DNA of 64,000 nucleotides. Source: Paenibacillus massiliensis 2301065 = DSM 16942 (GTDB taxonomy: Bacteria; Bacillota; Bacilli; Paenibacillales; Paenibacillaceae). A model generated the notes under the pieces. It searched no databases and was not told where the DNA came from. It saw only the letters and a list, made by a program, of their open reading frames with translations. The position numbers were made by a program, and so were the translations under genes. Positions within the stretch are counted from its first letter, which is position 1, and every line of letters begins with the position of its first letter. Of this stretch, positions 61,492-64,000 are shown piece after piece. The stretch lies in NCBI RefSeq assembly GCF_000377505.1, contig NZ_KB898203.1, forward strand, positions 23,187 through 87,186, in the 5' to 3' direction.

Positions 61492-63087
61492 ATGATGACA
61501 AAAACTCTCTATATAAATGGTCACTTGTATGGGCGTGCTACAGATGAGCCGCAGGCCATAGTTGTACAGGACGGGAAGATTGAGGCTATTGGTGGGCAAA
61601 AGGAGCTGATGCTTCAGCTTAGTGGCCGACACTATGAGATCGTGGATTGGCAGGGAGGGTATGTGCTACCGGGGCTTGTTGATTCGCATATGCATCTGTC
61701 CATGCACGGGATGAAGCTGTCCATGCTCGATTTCAGCGCCGCATCCTCCAGACGGGAGATGCTCGACATGCTGCGCCGTAAGGCGGAGACGACGAGTTCT
61801 GGAGAATGGATTCTGGGCCTGAACTGGAATGAGAATGCCTTCCCGGATCGTATGGCCCCACATATCTCAGAGCTGGACGAGATTACTAGCACACATCCGG
61901 TCTTTTTGACTAGAACCTGCTTTCATGCTTTTCTCGCAAATACGGAGGCATTTCGCCGTGCGGGGGTTCACAAGGATACTCCTGATCCTGCATCGGGTTC
62001 ATTTGGCAGAGATGAGTACGGAGAACTGAATGGCTGGGTGTACGAGGAAGCGAGCTTCCTATTCCAGAAAGTCCAGCCACAGCCCGATTATGCGACCAAA
62101 AAGCAGATGATACGTCAATCATCTCTGGATGCGCTGAGATTGGGGCTAACAGGTGTACATACAGAGGATTTGCGGCTTCATGGCAGTGTAGAGACGATGC
62201 TTGGCATCCATAGAGAGCTGCTTGAGGAAGGGGTTGCCCTTCGAACTCATCATTTGCTGTACCATCCCTTTCTTGAAGAGGCTGTTGGGCTGGGATTACA
62301 TGCGGGTTCAGGAGATGAATGGCTGAAGATGGGCAGTGTGAAGCTTTTTGTGGATGGTGCCATTGGAGGCAGGACAGCCCTGTTGCGTGAGCCATATTAT
62401 GATGACGATCAGACGATGGGGATGGCAATTCATTCGCTGGATGGCTTGGAAAAGCTTGTGGCTGCGGCAAGGCAGGCAGGCTTTCCGATTGCGGCGCATG
62501 CCATTGGCGATGGTGCGGCGGATCTATTGCTTACGGCTCTGGAGAAGCACCGCCTACCAGCAACTTCGATGCTGCCTGATCGATTTATTCATGCACAGGT
62601 GCTCGATCGTGGGCTGGTGGAGCGGATGTCGCAGTTGCATCTCATTGCGGATATACAGCCGCGTTTTGTCGTTAGTGATTTCCCGTGGGTGCTGGAGCGA
62701 GTGGGGCCGCACAGAACGGAATTCTTGTACGCTTGGCGAAAGCTCATGCAGGCCGGGATTCCTTGTGCAGGTGGCAGTGATGCACCTATAGAGCCCTTGG
62801 ATCCCTTGCTTGGATTACATGCTGCAGTCACTCGACGTAAGCCTGAAGAGTCACACGAGGGCTACATCACTGAAGAAAAGCTATCTCTATCAGAGGCGCT
62901 ATTACTGTTCAGCAAGGGAGGGGCAGTAGCTGCCGGGGAGGTAGAAGAGCGAGGGATCATCCAGCAAGGCTGTCGGGCGGACTTTACAGTACTGGATAGA
63001 GAGCTTATGCAGGATGATCCAGATGATGTATTAAAGGCCCGAGTGCAGATGACGATTGTGAATGGTGTAATGGCCTATCAAGCTTGA
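61492..63087 (+). CDS. Amidohydrolase, YtcJ-like
   Basis: This 531-residue metal-dependent hydrolase of the amidohydrolase superfamily has the barrel-start metal motif VDSHMHLSMH (about residues 62-71), plus AAHAIGDGAADLLL, FIHAQVLDR and the C-terminal AGGSDAPIEPLDPL. The N- and C-terminal beta-sandwich parts (GKIEAIGGQ; GCRADFTVLDRELM) are typical of urease-like amidohydrolases. YtcJ/AepA-like members have uncertain substrates. Two adjacent ATGs (61492, 61495) follow AGAAGGAT. Follows the Sfp gene in the same direction. Confidence 0.9.
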   Translation: MMTKTLYINGHLYGRATDEPQAIVVQDGKIEAIGGQKELMLQLSGRHYEIVDWQGGYVLPGLVDSHMHLSMHGMKLSMLDFSAASSRREMLDMLRRKAETTSSGEWILGLNWNENAFPDRMAPHISELDEITSTHPVFLTRTCFHAFLANTEAFRRAGVHKDTPDPASGSFGRDEYGELNGWVYEEASFLFQKVQPQPDYATKKQMIRQSSLDALRLGLTGVHTEDLRLHGSVETMLGIHRELLEEGVALRTHHLLYHPFLEEAVGLGLHAGSGDEWLKMGSVKLFVDGAIGGRTALLREPYYDDDQTMGMAIHSLDGLEKLVAAARQAGFPIAAHAIGDGAADLLLTALEKHRLPATSMLPDRFIHAQVLDRGLVERMSQLHLIADIQPRFVVSDFPWVLERVGPHRTEFLYAWRKLMQAGIPCAGGSDAPIEPLDPLLGLHAAVTRRKPEESHEGYITEEKLSLSEALLLFSKGGAVAAGEVEERGIIQQGCRADFTVLDRELMQDDPDDVLKARVQMTIVNGVMAYQA

Positions 63088-63179
63088 GGGGCTCTGGGGT
63101 CGAAAGGAACTTTGAAGATGCTCTGATAGGAGGTGTGGATGATTTCCTATCAGGGGCATCGCTTATCTGCGATGCTACC

Positions 63180-63254
63180 TTAAGAGCTACTACCTTAAGA
63201 GCTACTACCTTAAGAGCTACTACCTTAAGAGCTACTACCTTAAGAGCTACTACC
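63180..63254. repeat. 15-bp tandem repeat, five perfect copies
   Basis: TTAAGAGCTACTACC is repeated five times head to tail from 63180, preceded by a partial copy (GCTACC at 63174). The copies are identical, so the tract is young or kept uniform. It lies about 90 bases after the amidohydrolase stop and 270 bases before the rRNA promoters. Confidence 0.97.
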
Positions 63255-63526
63255 TGCTGTAGATGCTGGATAGTAGCTTTATATAAGCGCAGTCGATATG
63301 CACACATAAACGGAGAGTACGGAACGGGGCCAAGGAAGTACTGCTTCCACACCTTCTGTAAGAAAGCTTACTAGCGAATATAGAATATTACAGGATTCTT
63401 TTATACTATAAAATAATCTAAAGAACTGGGGGAAAGCGATTATAAAGACCGCTGCTATGGTGGGGGGATTCATGCATCTCTTGAATTACGGTGGTTGTTA
63501 GAAAAATGTATTTTTTTTAAAAAAGG
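63255..63526. other. Upstream region of the rRNA operon, no gene seen
   Basis: No gene is supported here. The stretch 63480-63525 is AT-rich with A and T runs (TTTTTTTTAAAAAAGG), which could act as an UP element for the rRNA promoter at 63527. Confidence 0.5.
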
Positions 63527-63555
63527 TTGCACTATACCGAAGGACATGGTATATT
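63527..63555 (+). promoter_or_regulatory. rRNA operon promoter P1
   Basis: TTGCAC at 63527-63532 and TATATT at 63550-63555 are exactly 17 bases apart. An AT-rich tract lies directly upstream. This is one of two tandem promoters before 16S rRNA. Confidence 0.8.
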
Positions 63556-63645
63556 CTATTTCCGGCCAAGAAATCACTGAGAAATCAGGGCGGTAAAGTA
63601 GAATTTAGTTTGAATGAGGACATTTAAAACAAACTAAATTATTGC

Positions 63646-63674
63646 TTGCAAACTTGGCGAGGGTATGATAAGAT
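63646..63674 (+). promoter_or_regulatory. rRNA operon promoter P2
   Basis: TTGCAA at 63646-63651 and TAAGAT at 63669-63674 are 17 bases apart, about 120 bases downstream of P1 and about 155 bases before 16S. Tandem promoters are usual for rRNA operons of bacilli. Confidence 0.75.
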
Positions 63675-63717
63675 ATAGAAGTTGCCGAGCGAGAGTTGCT
63701 CGGTAAAGAAAACGAAG

Positions 63718-63745
63718 TTGATCTTTGAAAACTGAACAACGAGTG
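63718..63745 (+). promoter_or_regulatory. rRNA leader antitermination-like segment
   Basis: TTGATCTTTGAAAACTGAAC resembles the boxA-type leader element (TGATCTTTGAAAA) conserved ahead of 16S genes in bacilli. It lies between P2 and the 16S start. Confidence 0.6.
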
Positions 63746-63829
63746 AGCGAATTTCACGCAAGTGAGATTCAAACAATGAGATATTAAATCTCGTCAGATT
63801 CAAAATGAGCTATCGCTCTTTTCAATAAC

Positions 63830-64000
63830 TTTATTGGAGAGTTTGATCCTGGCTCAGGACGAACGCTGGCGGCGTGCCTAATACATGCAAGTCGAGCGGA
63901 CTTGATGGAGAGCTTGCTCTCCTGATGGTTAGCGGCGGACGGGTGAGTAACACGTAGGCAACCTGCCCTTTGGACTGGGATAACTACCGGAAACGGTAGC
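63830..64000 (+). rRNA. rrs: 16S ribosomal RNA, 5' part (truncated by window edge)
   Basis: The universal start AGAGTTTGATCCTGGCTCAG begins at 63837, followed by GACGAACGCTGGCGGCGTGC and CTAATACATGCAAGTCGAGC, then the variable V1 loop and GCGGCGGACGGGTGAGTAAC. Only about the first 170 bases are in the window. The V1 text GGACTTGATGGAGAGCTTGC is Paenibacillus-like as I recall it. The exact mature 5' end is inferred. Confidence 0.99.

Noticed and set aside
63084..63374. 96-codon frame with a TTLRA repeat after the amidohydrolase
   Set aside because: The start is a TTG overlapping the amidohydrolase stop without a proper ribosome site, and the repeat is the DNA tandem tract read as protein.
63255..63829. 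tRNA genes upstream of 16S
   Set aside because: No cloverleaf or CCA-ending segment seen between the tandem promoters and 16S.

Overview
The window looks like chromosome of an endospore-forming, low-GC Gram-positive bacterium, most likely Paenibacillus or a close relative. The reasons are many sporulation genes (two coat-like proteins, a Spo0E-type phosphatase, YtxC, a gamma-type SASP with a sigma-G-like promoter, PrkA, SpoVR, YhbH), Bacillus-style leaders (S-box before metA, T-box before thrS), strong AGGAGG ribosome sites, and a 16S rRNA gene starting at the right edge. The assignment rests on recalled family resemblance, not on a search.

Layout. 1-5.3 kb: end of an MFS transporter, a DAO-type oxidoreductase, two small coat-like proteins, an AlaR/AlaT-like pair and a Spo0E-like phosphatase. 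5.3-12.7 kb: housekeeping genes (lipoprotein, cobalamin adenosyltransferase, RluA, ArsC-like, 5'-3' exonuclease, MOSC, ROK kinase, HRDC protein, CorA). 13.0-16.7 kb: SAM-riboswitch operon metA-metI-metC. 16.9-25.9 kb: mqnC, YitT, KhtT/KhtU K+ efflux, YtxC, T-box-thrS and a secreted 3D-domain protein. 26-31.5 kb: SASP, HtrA protease, a two-component system and IspH.

31.6-32.7 kb holds an orphan CRISPR array of type I-C repeat class (7 repeats, 6 spacers, no cas genes anywhere in the window). A recognisable leader lies on its right, and a 133-bp imperfect inverted repeat brackets it on both sides. 32.9-45.5 kb: YkpA-like ABC-F protein, DUF3905 protein, DAHP synthase, a GSI-beta-type glutamine synthetase, SerC, TrmL, an AbrB-like regulator with paired CxxC motifs, a phosphodiester-glycosidase-like pair, a ComA-like orphan response regulator, an aminotransferase and a DUF2161 nuclease-fold protein.

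45.7-60.2 kb: PrkA, a LacI regulator, then a two-component system followed by a TolC-like/MacA-like/MacB-like (ATPase plus permease) efflux cluster. That is a tripartite arrangement in an organism expected to have no outer membrane. An 11-bp-period direct repeat suggests the neighbouring OmpR-family regulator controls it. Glycerol dehydrogenase and the divergent yhbH-spoVR pair follow. 60.7-64 kb: Sfp-type phosphopantetheinyl transferase, a YtcJ-like amidohydrolase, a 15-bp tandem repeat, and tandem rRNA promoters leading into 16S rRNA.

The observations most worth following up are the monoderm TolC-MacAB-like cluster with its putative operator, the orphan I-C array between long inverted repeats, and the GSI-beta glutamine synthetase standing alone without glnR.
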